A program made the translations under genes and the position numbers. The notes beneath the pieces were generated by a model. It was not told where the DNA came from. It worked only from the letters and a program-made list of their open reading frames with translations, and did no database searches. Below, one piece after another: positions 5,947 through 14,014 of a stretch of 14,067 nucleotides of DNA; the first letter of the stretch is position 1; every line of letters begins with the position of its first letter. Source of the stretch: Pseudomonadota bacterium (GTDB taxonomy: Bacteria; Pseudomonadota; Gammaproteobacteria; Halothiobacillales; Halothiobacillaceae); contig JAJYPA010000177.1 of the NCBI GenBank assembly GCA_021795795.1, forward strand, positions 1 to 14,067. Direction: 5' to 3'.

Positions 5947-8900
5947 TTAGAGGAGCCGGATTACACCACTCTCAATAGCGATCTTGCCTGAACGACTGAG
6001 CCTCGCCAACTCGGATTCAAGCTCCTTGTGCACGCTACGTCCAAGACGTTGGTATCCTTTAGCCTTGGCGAACTGGCGCAAGAAATCATCCAGTGGTGCG
6101 ATTCCACCCAAGCTGCCAAGAAGTGATTCAACTTGCCCGTGATCAAAGTCGGCAGGGTTGTCAGCAAAGCGCGCCAAATCCCTTTGGTCACGTCCACCAG
6201 CCATTGAGTCTGGTCCGTCGGATACTAGAGCTTCATGTTCCTGAACCTCTTCGAGGTTAATCCCTTGGGCTATCAGGTCATCCAGCTCAAGAATGAGCGG
6301 CATGTCGGACACGGGCTGTTCATCCGTATTTGCCTCTGGCGGTATATCTAGCTCTGCCAGGCGTGCAAACACTGGCCTCATGGATAGCTCTCTGTCACGG
6401 TAGAAGGCGCTCCCTCGGATGCGAACGAACTGCCAACCCAACCTCTCAAGGATAGCTTGGCGATCCATATCTTCCGCTAGTTTTTCCATCTGGTGATAAC
6501 GGTCTCCATCGCATTCCACAGCTAGACGTTTACCACCACCTTCAACAACCATATCGATCCTGAAATAGCCTGCCTGCCATTGCGTCTTGACCCTAAATCC
6601 AGCGTCGGTCAGGCGCTTTAGCACTTCTCGCTCGAACGGCGATTCGGTTTTTCCCTCTTCCTGATTGAAGGCGCGAAGCGATGCCAGTGGATCTTTGACG
6701 TGTTGGAGCAGCTTGAATCTGAGGTCAGTGATCTTGAGGTGTAGCGCAGGGTCGAAGGAGTGTACGACCCAGAGCTGATCACGGGCTCGGCTCACTGCCA
6801 CGTTGTACCTCTTTTTGATTAGCTCAAATGCTCCTTCGCCCACGGTCCGCAACGTTCCTTCGTCGGACGAACTATCAACCATTGAGAGGAAGATGATGTC
6901 GCGCTCGTCGCCCTGAAACTCGCCAGAGATGCCAGCCTGAATGCGGCGTTTTTCGATTTCTACGCCTTCCACTTCTTTATGCAGCATGGACTGGATAAGC
7001 ACCGCTTGGTTGTCGCCAAGCATAGAGATAACGCCAATGGACTTGCCCGCATACATAGGATGCCGAATCATCGCTTTGATGGTGGCAATAATCCGTTCTG
7101 CTTCAGCCTTGTTGGTGTCGCCTTCCCGTATGCCGTCAACGTGGCAGGCCACACACGGGGGCTTGATGTTCGTCGAGTTGGATTCACGTAAAGGAAGAAT
7201 CTTTCCTTCATAGGAAAGATGGTTGCTGAAAGCGATGATCTCTGGGACGCAACGAAAATGCTCGACAAGACGTACAGCATCCCCGAACGATTGCCGTCCG
7301 ATGTCATAGATTGAGGACATATTGTCGAACAGGTGTGAGTTCGGAATGTCCTGAAGCATAGATTTTCGGAGGTTTTCCAAAATAGTCTGCCCCTTGCCAA
7401 CGCCCAGCGGAGTTACCTGCTCGTGGTCGCCGACGATGACCACTTGCTTGCCCATATAGAGCGGAATCAGCGCATTGAGGTCGGCCTGACTCGCCTCGTC
7501 AATGATGACCACATCGAATCGTGTTGTCCGTGGGTCGAAGCTTTCCGCCATAATCGAAATCGGCATAATCCAGACCGGCACGGCATCCGTACACTTCTTC
7601 ATCAGCTTACGCGCTTCGGACTGAAGGGTTTGACGCCTATCAACCTGTTTGGTCGAGAGGAGGCGCTTCGTCGTGTCGAGCCAGCCCACCAATGCCTGTC
7701 GGATCGTGTGATTACCCTGAAGCCGCTCAAGTTGTTTTCCCCAAGCCTTGGCGTCGATAAGCCACTGGGTTATCTGACGCAGCGTGCCTCTTGTTTTCTC
7801 GATTTCTAGTTGTAGCTCCTGTGCGTCGAGCTTGTCTCGTTCGGCGAGCGTGTCGTGCAACTGACGCCATGCCCAAGCCGAAATAAAATCTCCCGGCACT
7901 TGCCCATGATGATGCGGCGGTACTCGATGAATGATGTGCTCTGCCCAGCCTGGAGCAACCAATAGTAGCTTCTTGGCTAACGCATCACGCTCAGCACCCA
8001 GCGGTTTCACGGTATGAAGCCGCCTAACGTATTCCAGCGCTGCCGAATACCCTTCCGCATTGCGTGAACGGACTGCGGCGCTGATTCGGCCAATGCAACC
8101 CCGGTCTGGAGAAGTTGGATCGACTTGAGTTGATAGATTCGTAAGCCGATCAAACCCAGCGTCACACTCCTTGAGTTTCCGCCGCCCCGCTTCAGCGGCC
8201 AACAGGGGAGGAACCACGGATGAGGCGAGGCGTTCAATCAACAGATATTCAGAGACTTGACTTGCTTCACGTGGTAGAGAGGCAAGCAGATCATCAAGTT
8301 TCAATCCTTCTGCCTTGAGTTTAGCTCCGAGTGGTTCCCATATCGTCGAATACCAAGCGAGGCAACGACGAATCTCTGGGATCAAAGCACGGCAAGCGAG
8401 TTCTGGTGCCGCCCCCATCGTCTTGAATAAGGAGTTAATGTGCTGTCCGATCAGCGTGTTCCACAGATCTTCAAGTTCAAGGCGCATGGATTCCAACTCG
8501 GCGAGGTGTCCAATCGCCTCGAAATGTGTGAGGTGATTTGGCTGGCCTGCCGTGACTGAAACCGTATTGATGAACTGACGCCACTCGGATCGAGTGGCGA
8601 GCTGTAGGAATCCGAGTTTCCCGCCAGCGTCGATATGCTTGCAAATCTCGATGGTGATTTGCCGTTGCTTGTGAATCGGCAGGGTCTCTGAGAGCCGTGG
8701 ACGATGATGAAGCACCAGCGCATGTTTTGAGTTAGCTTCGGACGCTTTCTCGATGTTGGTGATCAGTCGTTCCCATACTTCCATTTCAGTGCCACCATGA
8801 ATACCAGCAACTATGGCGTAGGGTCGCCATGATTGACGCCGCATATCGTCCGAGAACTCGGCCTCAAGTGTATTGGCGAGCGCTCCAATGGCATCGCTAC

Positions 8901-10848
8901 CGTTGCCGCCGGATTGCCATTTATCTGAACCCACCGTTAGATCACAGGTCAGCAGATGTTGATACTCCGAAACCATGACCTGAAACTGTCGCTCGGAAGG
9001 CAGCTCTGCCATTTCTGGCAAGGGGTGCCGCGCATCCTGTTCTTCTTCTGCCGAATACGATGTGCCAAGGGCATAGAGCCGCACCAGTTCTTGCTCGGTG
9101 AGGCTTGGGTTGGCACCCAGTTTGACTGGGGCGGGAATCCATCCATGCGCATCACGATGGATCGCAACGAATCGGGCCGCATCGGAGGGCGAGAAATGCC
9201 TGTCGCCAACAACAATCTCACGATATTCGTTCTCAAGCGCCTCTCGGAGCTTATGGTTTAGTTCTTTGGATTGACGAAGCAGTTTCTTCCGTTCATCTTC
9301 AAACTGAGTGGCTTTATGCAACAAGGTGTCGCCGGTATCGCTTGTCAGCCGCTCGGTAATAGAACCGATTGAAGACTCAAGCTGCCGCCTCGCATCATTG
9401 TCGCTACCCAGTACTGATACGCACAACGGTTGAAGCACTTCTGGAACTTTATCTCGCAACACCCTCAGAGCTTTTGCGGTCTGAGCAGTGACCAGAATTG
9501 ATTTGCCTTGTGCCAACAGGTGGCCGATCAGATTGCCGATGGTGTGGGTCTTGCCAGTCCCTGGCGGGCCCTGAACAATTACCGATCCACTGTGATTCAG
9601 ACGCCGAATAATCTGGAGTTGCGCATCATTGGCTTCCTTGGCGAGGAGAATATCGTCATCACTAAAAACGGTTGGCGTGACGCCAGTGGATTGCCCGCTA
9701 TCGCTTCCAGAGTTGCCCAGTCCTTCGCATAGCCCAGAGCCTTCCCACGAATCCATCGTCCCAGTTATTTGTGCGAGTGATGACGGGAATACGCTCTGTT
9801 GGTCAATGTCGTCGATAATCGCATCCACGGCATTCGCAATACCCGCAATTCGCTTCCGTAGCAGGAGGACCGGATCACGCCATAATCGAGGCGTTGCAGA
9901 GGCGGTCTCCGCTGCTGGTTTATCCAGATATTCGCCACGGAGAGGCGAGACTGTCTGGATAAACGCTTTCAGGAAGGCTTCCGTATCCTCCCACCCTAAC
10001 GGATGATACCCAGAGGTTTCAAGCTCGTTCTTACGGTTTCTGAGTGCGGCTGAAGCAATGTCCTGGAGGTCAGCAAACAAGCTGCCATACAACTCGGCTT
10101 CGCGGTCGGTCTCGTGGATCGTGAACTCGGGGATGTTGGGATCAAACCGCAGTTCAACGCGCTTCAGTAAAACGGGATGTTCAATGACGATCTCCCCATC
10201 AATCCCAGATGTTGTCTGCCAAGAGAAATGACCATCCGCCACCAGCAACTCAAGCTGCTCTCCATCTTTTTCAATAGTGGAGTGAATGTCGTAGAAAATC
10301 TCAAAAAATCGCATTGCCTTACGAGCAGCAAGCTCTGGTATGACCCATGCGTTCCGTAGTTCAATCCAGTCGGCGTAGTCCAAAACACGTTGTTCATCAT
10401 TATCGAATATAATAGTGATGGTTTCATCTTCATCGTTGGTGGCGTTCTGGCTCTCGGCATACGCCGCCGATTTAGACGGGTCATCCCAGTTCGGCAGCAA
10501 CCATGAGGCAATCGTACCAGGCGGGGCGGGGCAGCGAGTGATTGCGGGTCGTCTAATGCGAAGCAATGTATCTGGAATACCTTGCGAATTCTCCACGCGC
10601 ACAGGCCGAAACAGTTGCATGGAGGGGTGACTCGGCATATCCGCCAGTCTTACAACTTTTGGTTGTTCGCCAAGATTTCTGACGGGCCTAAATCTGAGTT
10701 GATTTGCCTCTTTCAAAAAATGATAAAGCTGACGAACCTTACTCTTGATTACATTGCTCACCCCTACGCTCCCATAGTTTTTTGCCAGTATATGCGTTAA
10801 TACCAAAGGAGTGGGATTGGCTGTCAATAAACATCTAGTTTTTGCCAT
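5947..10848 (-). CDS. Large SF1 helicase with C-terminal Vsr-like nuclease; candidate single-gene phage defence protein
   Basis: 1633 codons. The N-terminal about 400 residues precede an SF1 helicase core: Walker A GPPGTGKT (427-434), an insertion of about 680 residues, Walker B VVIIDEAS (1113-1120), motif III GDHEQVTP (1140-1147), motif V GEFQGDERD (1309-1317) and motif VI NVAVSRAR (1349-1356), as in AAA_11/AAA_12 (UPF1/DNA2-like) helicases. A PD-(D/E)XK-type domain of the REase_MTES_1575/Vsr group follows at about 1402-1500, with Glu1406, Asp1432 (RIDMVV), Glu1445 (AVECDGD) and His1452. A C-terminal region of about 130 residues ends in a helical bundle. All helicase and nuclease motifs look intact. 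Related helicase-Vsr proteins act alone as antiphage systems (Hhe type). Start: ATG 10848 lacks a Shine-Dalgarno; GTG 10761 (codon 30) has GGGAG 7 nt upstream and may be the true start. It is monocistronic here. Confidence 0.85.
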   Translation of the reverse strand: MAKTRCLLTANPTPLVLTHILAKNYGSVGVSNVIKSKVRQLYHFLKEANQLRFRPVRNLGEQPKVVRLADMPSHPSMQLFRPVRVENSQGIPDTLLRIRRPAITRCPAPPGTIASWLLPNWDDPSKSAAYAESQNATNDEDETITIIFDNDEQRVLDYADWIELRNAWVIPELAARKAMRFFEIFYDIHSTIEKDGEQLELLVADGHFSWQTTSGIDGEIVIEHPVLLKRVELRFDPNIPEFTIHETDREAELYGSLFADLQDIASAALRNRKNELETSGYHPLGWEDTEAFLKAFIQTVSPLRGEYLDKPAAETASATPRLWRDPVLLLRKRIAGIANAVDAIIDDIDQQSVFPSSLAQITGTMDSWEGSGLCEGLGNSGSDSGQSTGVTPTVFSDDDILLAKEANDAQLQIIRRLNHSGSVIVQGPPGTGKTHTIGNLIGHLLAQGKSILVTAQTAKALRVLRDKVPEVLQPLCVSVLGSDNDARRQLESSIGSITERLTSDTGDTLLHKATQFEDERKKLLRQSKELNHKLREALENEYREIVVGDRHFSPSDAARFVAIHRDAHGWIPAPVKLGANPSLTEQELVRLYALGTSYSAEEEQDARHPLPEMAELPSERQFQVMVSEYQHLLTCDLTVGSDKWQSGGNGSDAIGALANTLEAEFSDDMRRQSWRPYAIVAGIHGGTEMEVWERLITNIEKASEANSKHALVLHHRPRLSETLPIHKQRQITIEICKHIDAGGKLGFLQLATRSEWRQFINTVSVTAGQPNHLTHFEAIGHLAELESMRLELEDLWNTLIGQHINSLFKTMGAAPELACRALIPEIRRCLAWYSTIWEPLGAKLKAEGLKLDDLLASLPREASQVSEYLLIERLASSVVPPLLAAEAGRRKLKECDAGFDRLTNLSTQVDPTSPDRGCIGRISAAVRSRNAEGYSAALEYVRRLHTVKPLGAERDALAKKLLLVAPGWAEHIIHRVPPHHHGQVPGDFISAWAWRQLHDTLAERDKLDAQELQLEIEKTRGTLRQITQWLIDAKAWGKQLERLQGNHTIRQALVGWLDTTKRLLSTKQVDRRQTLQSEARKLMKKCTDAVPVWIMPISIMAESFDPRTTRFDVVIIDEASQADLNALIPLYMGKQVVIVGDHEQVTPLGVGKGQTILENLRKSMLQDIPNSHLFDNMSSIYDIGRQSFGDAVRLVEHFRCVPEIIAFSNHLSYEGKILPLRESNSTNIKPPCVACHVDGIREGDTNKAEAERIIATIKAMIRHPMYAGKSIGVISMLGDNQAVLIQSMLHKEVEGVEIEKRRIQAGISGEFQGDERDIIFLSMVDSSSDEGTLRTVGEGAFELIKKRYNVAVSRARDQLWVVHSFDPALHLKITDLRFKLLQHVKDPLASLRAFNQEEGKTESPFEREVLKRLTDAGFRVKTQWQAGYFRIDMVVEGGGKRLAVECDGDRYHQMEKLAEDMDRQAILERLGWQFVRIRGSAFYRDRELSMRPVFARLAELDIPPEANTDEQPVSDMPLILELDDLIAQGINLEEVQEHEALVSDGPDSMAGGRDQRDLARFADNPADFDHGQVESLLGSLGGIAPLDDFLRQFAKAKGYQRLGRSVHKELESELARLSRSGKIAIESGVIRLL
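10769..10773 (-). promoter_or_regulatory. Shine-Dalgarno supporting an alternative GTG start of the helicase-nuclease
   Basis: GGGAG on the minus strand (10773-10769) lies 7 nt before GTG 10761-10759. The first ATG (10848) has no comparable site, and the 29 residues it would add show no domain features. Confidence 0.4.
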
Positions 10849-10985
10849 GAAACAGTGCGTTATTCTAAAAAAAAAGTTAAAAAACAGTTTTCTAATATTA
10901 AGTTAATAAGCTTTTACACCCTGCTGAATTTTTTATAAAAGTGAAAATTTTGCGCGCGGTTTGACATGGTAGTGTTTAGGCTGTC

Positions 10986-11023
10986 AATCTGCGCTTAGTT
11001 ATTTTTATGATTCAGCGCGGATT
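10986..11023. repeat. 10-bp inverted repeat in the intergenic region
   Basis: AATCTGCGCT (10986-10995) and AGCGCGGATT (11014-11023) pair at 9 of 10 positions around an 18-nt AT-rich loop. No convincing T tract follows on either strand. It could be an operator, a hairpin RNA element or a mobile-element relic. Confidence 0.5.
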
Positions 11024-11262
11024 TTCCATCGATAAATTTCAAGAATGTGCATTGCCATTTATAGCAACTCGATACTGAGCAATCAAACTTCTGCCTTCAA
11101 GAAAAATATATTGTTGGTGTAAATGTTGGTACATTACGCTAACTTATTTTTTATATAAATAAATACAATTAGTTGAATTGAAGTTCGAGTGAGCCCATCA
11201 CCACCAAGACACCGTTTTTTCAGTTAAAAGCGAAGGCTGTCCAGGTTTTTCGTGAACTTCTC

Positions 11263-11276
11263 TGAAAATATTTTCA
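11263..11276. repeat. 14-bp perfect palindrome after the HAD-IB gene
   Basis: TGAAAATATTTTCA reads the same on both strands and lies 27 bp past the stop of the gene at 11303-11965. It has no loop and no following T run long enough for a standard terminator. It may be a weak termination element or a protein site. Confidence 0.35.
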
Positions 11277-11302
11277 AGGGAGAGGCGACCTTTGCAAGTT
11301 CG

Positions 11303-11965
11303 TTAATGGGTAAGATCTGGCAGGGCATTGCCATAACCGTTGCTGGCGTTAACCATCCAGGAGGTTGCGGCCATGGCAAGCATTTCACGGTCGCCACGAC
11401 TGTCTCCGTAGGCATAATGTAGCGGGAAGTTGCCCAGAAGTTCACGCAATCGTTTTTCTTTGGTGGCGCCATAGCAGTTTCCCCCCTGTAACATGCCGGT
11501 GGCTACGCCGTGTTCATCAAATTCCAGCTTTGAACCCAATACGTGAGTAAATCCTGCGTTGAGCGCCCAGGGAAGGGTATAAACTGTGAGGGACGCTGTG
11601 ACGAGGACGCACGTGTGTCCCAGAGCCAGATGCTGACGTAAGCGTTGCCACATGGCTGGGCGTAATAAAGCGGGTATGTTTTTTAGGGCAAACTGTTGGC
11701 CTTCCGTCTGCAATCGTTCCTGGGGCATCCCTCCCAATGTACGGCGCAATAATCGTTCTTTCGCGCGCTCATTGGTTAGCAAGCGGGCGGCATAAGCTGC
11801 GAGCCACGGCGATTCCACAGCAAGCGCCGTCATCAAACGTGGTGTGCCTAACAGTTGGCGCAAAAACGGGAGCAAGCTGTCGCTTCTGGTCATCGTGCCA
11901 TCGAAGTCGAACGCGGCCCACGTCTTCTGGGCTGTGTCAGGTGCATTGCCGGAACCGGATTTCAT
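11303..11965 (-). CDS. HAD-IB family phosphatase, last gene of the DprE1/DprE2 operon
   Basis: A 220-residue phosphoserine-phosphatase-like HAD protein. Motif I is DFDGT (20-24) with nucleophile Asp20 and acid/base Asp22, motif II is VTAS (122-125), Lys169 in GATKEKR fits motif III, and motif IV is GDSRGD (187-192). The large helical cap (about 25-110) is that of subfamily IB. Its start codon overlaps the stop of the SDR gene by 4 bp (ATGA), so they are translationally coupled. HAD-IB domains often accompany UbiA-type phosphoribosyltransferases and DprE1/DprE2. I infer that it removes the 5-phosphate from polyprenyl-phosphoryl-5-phosphoribose, a step assigned to a PAP2 protein in mycobacteria. 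That role is a context inference; the fold is firm. Confidence 0.8.
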   Translation of the reverse strand: MKSGSGNAPDTAQKTWAAFDFDGTMTRSDSLLPFLRQLLGTPRLMTALAVESPWLAAYAARLLTNERAKERLLRRTLGGMPQERLQTEGQQFALKNIPALLRPAMWQRLRQHLALGHTCVLVTASLTVYTLPWALNAGFTHVLGSKLEFDEHGVATGMLQGGNCYGATKEKRLRELLGNFPLHYAYGDSRGDREMLAMAATSWMVNASNGYGNALPDLTH

Positions 11966-12717
11966 AGTTTGAGCCGTTTAAAGATTTGTTCGGGTATGTT
12001 GCGGATCACCAGCATGATCCACCGCCAGAACCACGGTAAATATACTGCATTACGCCGTGCGCGCATCGCTTGCACGATGCCCAGAGCAATCTGTTCCGGG
12101 GTGGCCCACAACAATCCCTTTTTTTCGAATCCGGCTGTCATGGGAGTGTCGACGAATCCCGGCTTGATGGTCAGGACATGGATGCCGGATGACGCGAGCC
12201 GGTTACGCAATCCTTGTAAAAACAGGTCCAACATCCCTTTTGCCGCACCGTAGACATAATTACTTTGCCGCCCGCGGTCACCCGCGACCGATCCGATGGC
12301 AACAATCATGCCATAGCCCTGCGCTTGCAAGCGGTTGGCGGCTTCTGTTGCCAAAGCGATGGCACTGAGTGCGTTAGTATGTATTTGCGCCATCGTAAGC
12401 GCCACCGATTGTTCGCATTCGGCCTGATTGGGTAACGTGCCGTGCGCAATGACTACGGTATCGATGCCGCCCATTGCAGCCGCAGCAGTTATAAAAAGCT
12501 GGGCTTGAGCGTCGATATCATCGAGGTCGGAGCTCATCCCGGCTATATGTTGACCCGGTGCAGCGCGTACGCGAAGATCGTCAAGCAATGCCTGTAATTT
12601 TGCCGAATTGCGACCCACTGCGTAGAGATTGCAGCCCTGTTGGACTAACAGACGGGCCGTGGCCTGTGCGATGGCTGAAGTGGCGCCGAATATCAGCACG
12701 CTATGCATATCATTCAT
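11962..12717 (-). CDS. dprE2: SDR-family oxidoreductase, DprE2-like (polyprenylphosphoryl-2-keto-ribose reductase)
   Basis: A 251-residue short-chain dehydrogenase. The NAD(P)-binding motif is GATSAIA (11-17), a variant of TGxxxGIG found in DprE2 and relatives; AHG (91-93) replaces NNAG; catalytic residues are Ser143 (IGSVAG), Tyr156 and Lys160 (YGAAK), with Asn115 as the fourth member. The C-terminus is rich in aromatic and hydrophobic residues (YLPWFWRWIMLVI), suggesting membrane attachment close to a lipid-linked substrate. In the known pathway DprE2 reduces the 2-keto intermediate made by DprE1 to give decaprenylphosphoryl-arabinose. The first 8 bp overlap the oxidase gene and the stop overlaps the HAD gene by 4 bp, so all three are coupled. 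The family is certain; the DprE2 role rests on the DprE1 neighbour. Confidence 0.8.
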   Translation of the reverse strand: MNDMHSVLIFGATSAIAQATARLLVQQGCNLYAVGRNSAKLQALLDDLRVRAAPGQHIAGMSSDLDDIDAQAQLFITAAAAMGGIDTVVIAHGTLPNQAECEQSVALTMAQIHTNALSAIALATEAANRLQAQGYGMIVAIGSVAGDRGRQSNYVYGAAKGMLDLFLQGLRNRLASSGIHVLTIKPGFVDTPMTAGFEKKGLLWATPEQIALGIVQAMRARRNAVYLPWFWRWIMLVIRNIPEQIFKRLKL

Positions 12718-14014
12718 GTGTGACGCGCCTCCAGAAATCAGAAGAAAATGCGGGATCTATCCACTGAGAAAATTGCGCCCACTGTGGAAATGCGCTTTTG
12801 AATAATTCGGCAGGCATGCGTGCATCCTTGGCTGGATAGAGGGCGCCATGCGCATCGCGAACTACCGCATCCAGCTCACGGAACAGGCGCAGGGTGGTTT
12901 CGCCGCGATTTGGAAAATCGAGCGCCAGGGTTGCGCCGGGCCGGGGGAAAGACATTAAACCGATATTGGCACACTGGCCAAAGGTTTTGAGTACCGCCAG
13001 AAAGGAACCTTGTCCGCTGCGGGCTATCGTTTCAAGTAGTGCGATCATTCCTTCCCGCATCGTTGCGGGCGGCAAAACGCATTGGTATTGATAGAATCCG
13101 GCTCGGCCATAGATACGATTCCAGTGACTGATGGCATCCAGTGGATAAAAATAGGGTACGTAATGCGACAGGCTGCGGCCGCTTTTGGCTTTATGCCAAT
13201 AAAGCGTATTGAATGCCCGGAGACTCAAAGGATTAACCAGCGATACCGGAGGACTGAAAGGAACATTCCGGTTTCGTTCGCGCCAATCAGGCAAACTGTC
13301 TTGCGGCGCTGCGTGGCGCCCGGCCATAAATACGCCGCGGCCTTGTTGTTTGCCGCGCGCCAAACAATCGATCCAGGCCACGGTGTAGGGCCATCGTGTC
13401 TCGGAATGCGCATTGAGTGCCCAGAACTCATCCAGATTGGCAAAACGGGTGGTTTCAACTTCCATGTAAGCATTGGCAATGGGAATGAGTTGAATTTCAG
13501 CCCAAGTAATCAACCCGGTCAAGCCCAGGCCGCCAACGGTGGCTCGAAATAGTTCCGGCTGAATGTCCGGGCTGCATACCAGGCGCTCTCCCGAACTGCG
13601 CAATAGTTCAAGACGCAATACATGATGGCCGAAACTGCCTGCGACGTGATGATTCTTGCCGTGGACATCATTGGCGATACCACCACCCAGGGTAACGTCG
13701 CGCGTACCTGGGGTTACTGCAAGAAACCAGCCTTGCGGAACAGTCAGTGCCAAAATTTCGCGCAGACTTACGCCGGCTTCGCAACGCAACACTCCCTTGG
13801 CGCGGTCGAAGCTGATGAAACGGTGCAAACCGGCGGTATGCAATAGCGTGCCGCCGTGATTTAAACACACATCGCCATAACTGCGCCCGCGGCCGTGGGC
13901 GAGCAGACCCACACGCGTGACGTCCAGAGGCAAATTCGAAAAACGGTCATTTAATCGCAGCACATGGGCAGCACGGCTATGTCCCACTCCCCCCCAAGCT
14001 TTCAGCACGCTCAT
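12710..14014 (-). CDS. dprE1: FAD-dependent oxidase, DprE1-like (polyprenylphosphoryl-ribose 2-epimerase subunit)
   Basis: 434 residues, close to mycobacterial DprE1 in length and motif order: GRGRSYGD (41-48, FAD binding), PGTRDVTLGGGIANDVHGKN (102-121) with HGKNHH (118-123) carrying the catalytic His of the family, ATVGG (158-162), YGRAGFYQYQ (302-311), Lys343 in VLKTFG, and YPAKDAR (393-399) with the substrate-site Lys396. It should oxidise the 2-hydroxyl of polyprenylphosphoryl-ribose. The residue matching Cys387 of M. tuberculosis DprE1, the attachment point of benzothiazinone drugs, is Ala364 (ATLALDFP against NICVDFP). The start ATG overlaps the upstream gene's stop by 4 bp (ATGA), and the end overlaps dprE2 by 8 bp. 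Confidence 0.85.
   Translation of the reverse strand: MSVLKAWGGVGHSRAAHVLRLNDRFSNLPLDVTRVGLLAHGRGRSYGDVCLNHGGTLLHTAGLHRFISFDRAKGVLRCEAGVSLREILALTVPQGWFLAVTPGTRDVTLGGGIANDVHGKNHHVAGSFGHHVLRLELLRSSGERLVCSPDIQPELFRATVGGLGLTGLITWAEIQLIPIANAYMEVETTRFANLDEFWALNAHSETRWPYTVAWIDCLARGKQQGRGVFMAGRHAAPQDSLPDWRERNRNVPFSPPVSLVNPLSLRAFNTLYWHKAKSGRSLSHYVPYFYPLDAISHWNRIYGRAGFYQYQCVLPPATMREGMIALLETIARSGQGSFLAVLKTFGQCANIGLMSFPRPGATLALDFPNRGETTLRLFRELDAVVRDAHGALYPAKDARMPAELFKSAFPQWAQFSQWIDPAFSSDFWRRVTHE

Larger units (their letters stand above)
10849..11302. other. AT-rich intergenic region between accessory DNA and the arabinose-precursor operon
   Basis: No supported gene, tRNA or IS fragment is seen. It must hold the promoter of the helicase-nuclease gene; TAATAT-like boxes occur on the minus strand near 10900 but without a good -35 element. 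It also contains a 10-bp inverted repeat (10986-11023) and a 14-bp palindrome (11263-11276). Base composition changes near 11,220, a likely boundary of the accessory region. Confidence 0.5.

Noticed and set aside
11187..11194. TTCGAGTG, an 8-bp match to the recombinase-site arm near the island-operon boundary, considered as a second att site
   Set aside because: An 8-mer match is expected by chance in a window this size, and there is no inverted partner or spacer.
11224..11472. 82-codon frame overlapping the end of the HAD-IB gene, considered as a frameshifted C-terminal extension
   Set aside because: The HAD-IB protein already has all four motifs and a normal length; the extra frame shows no family similarity.
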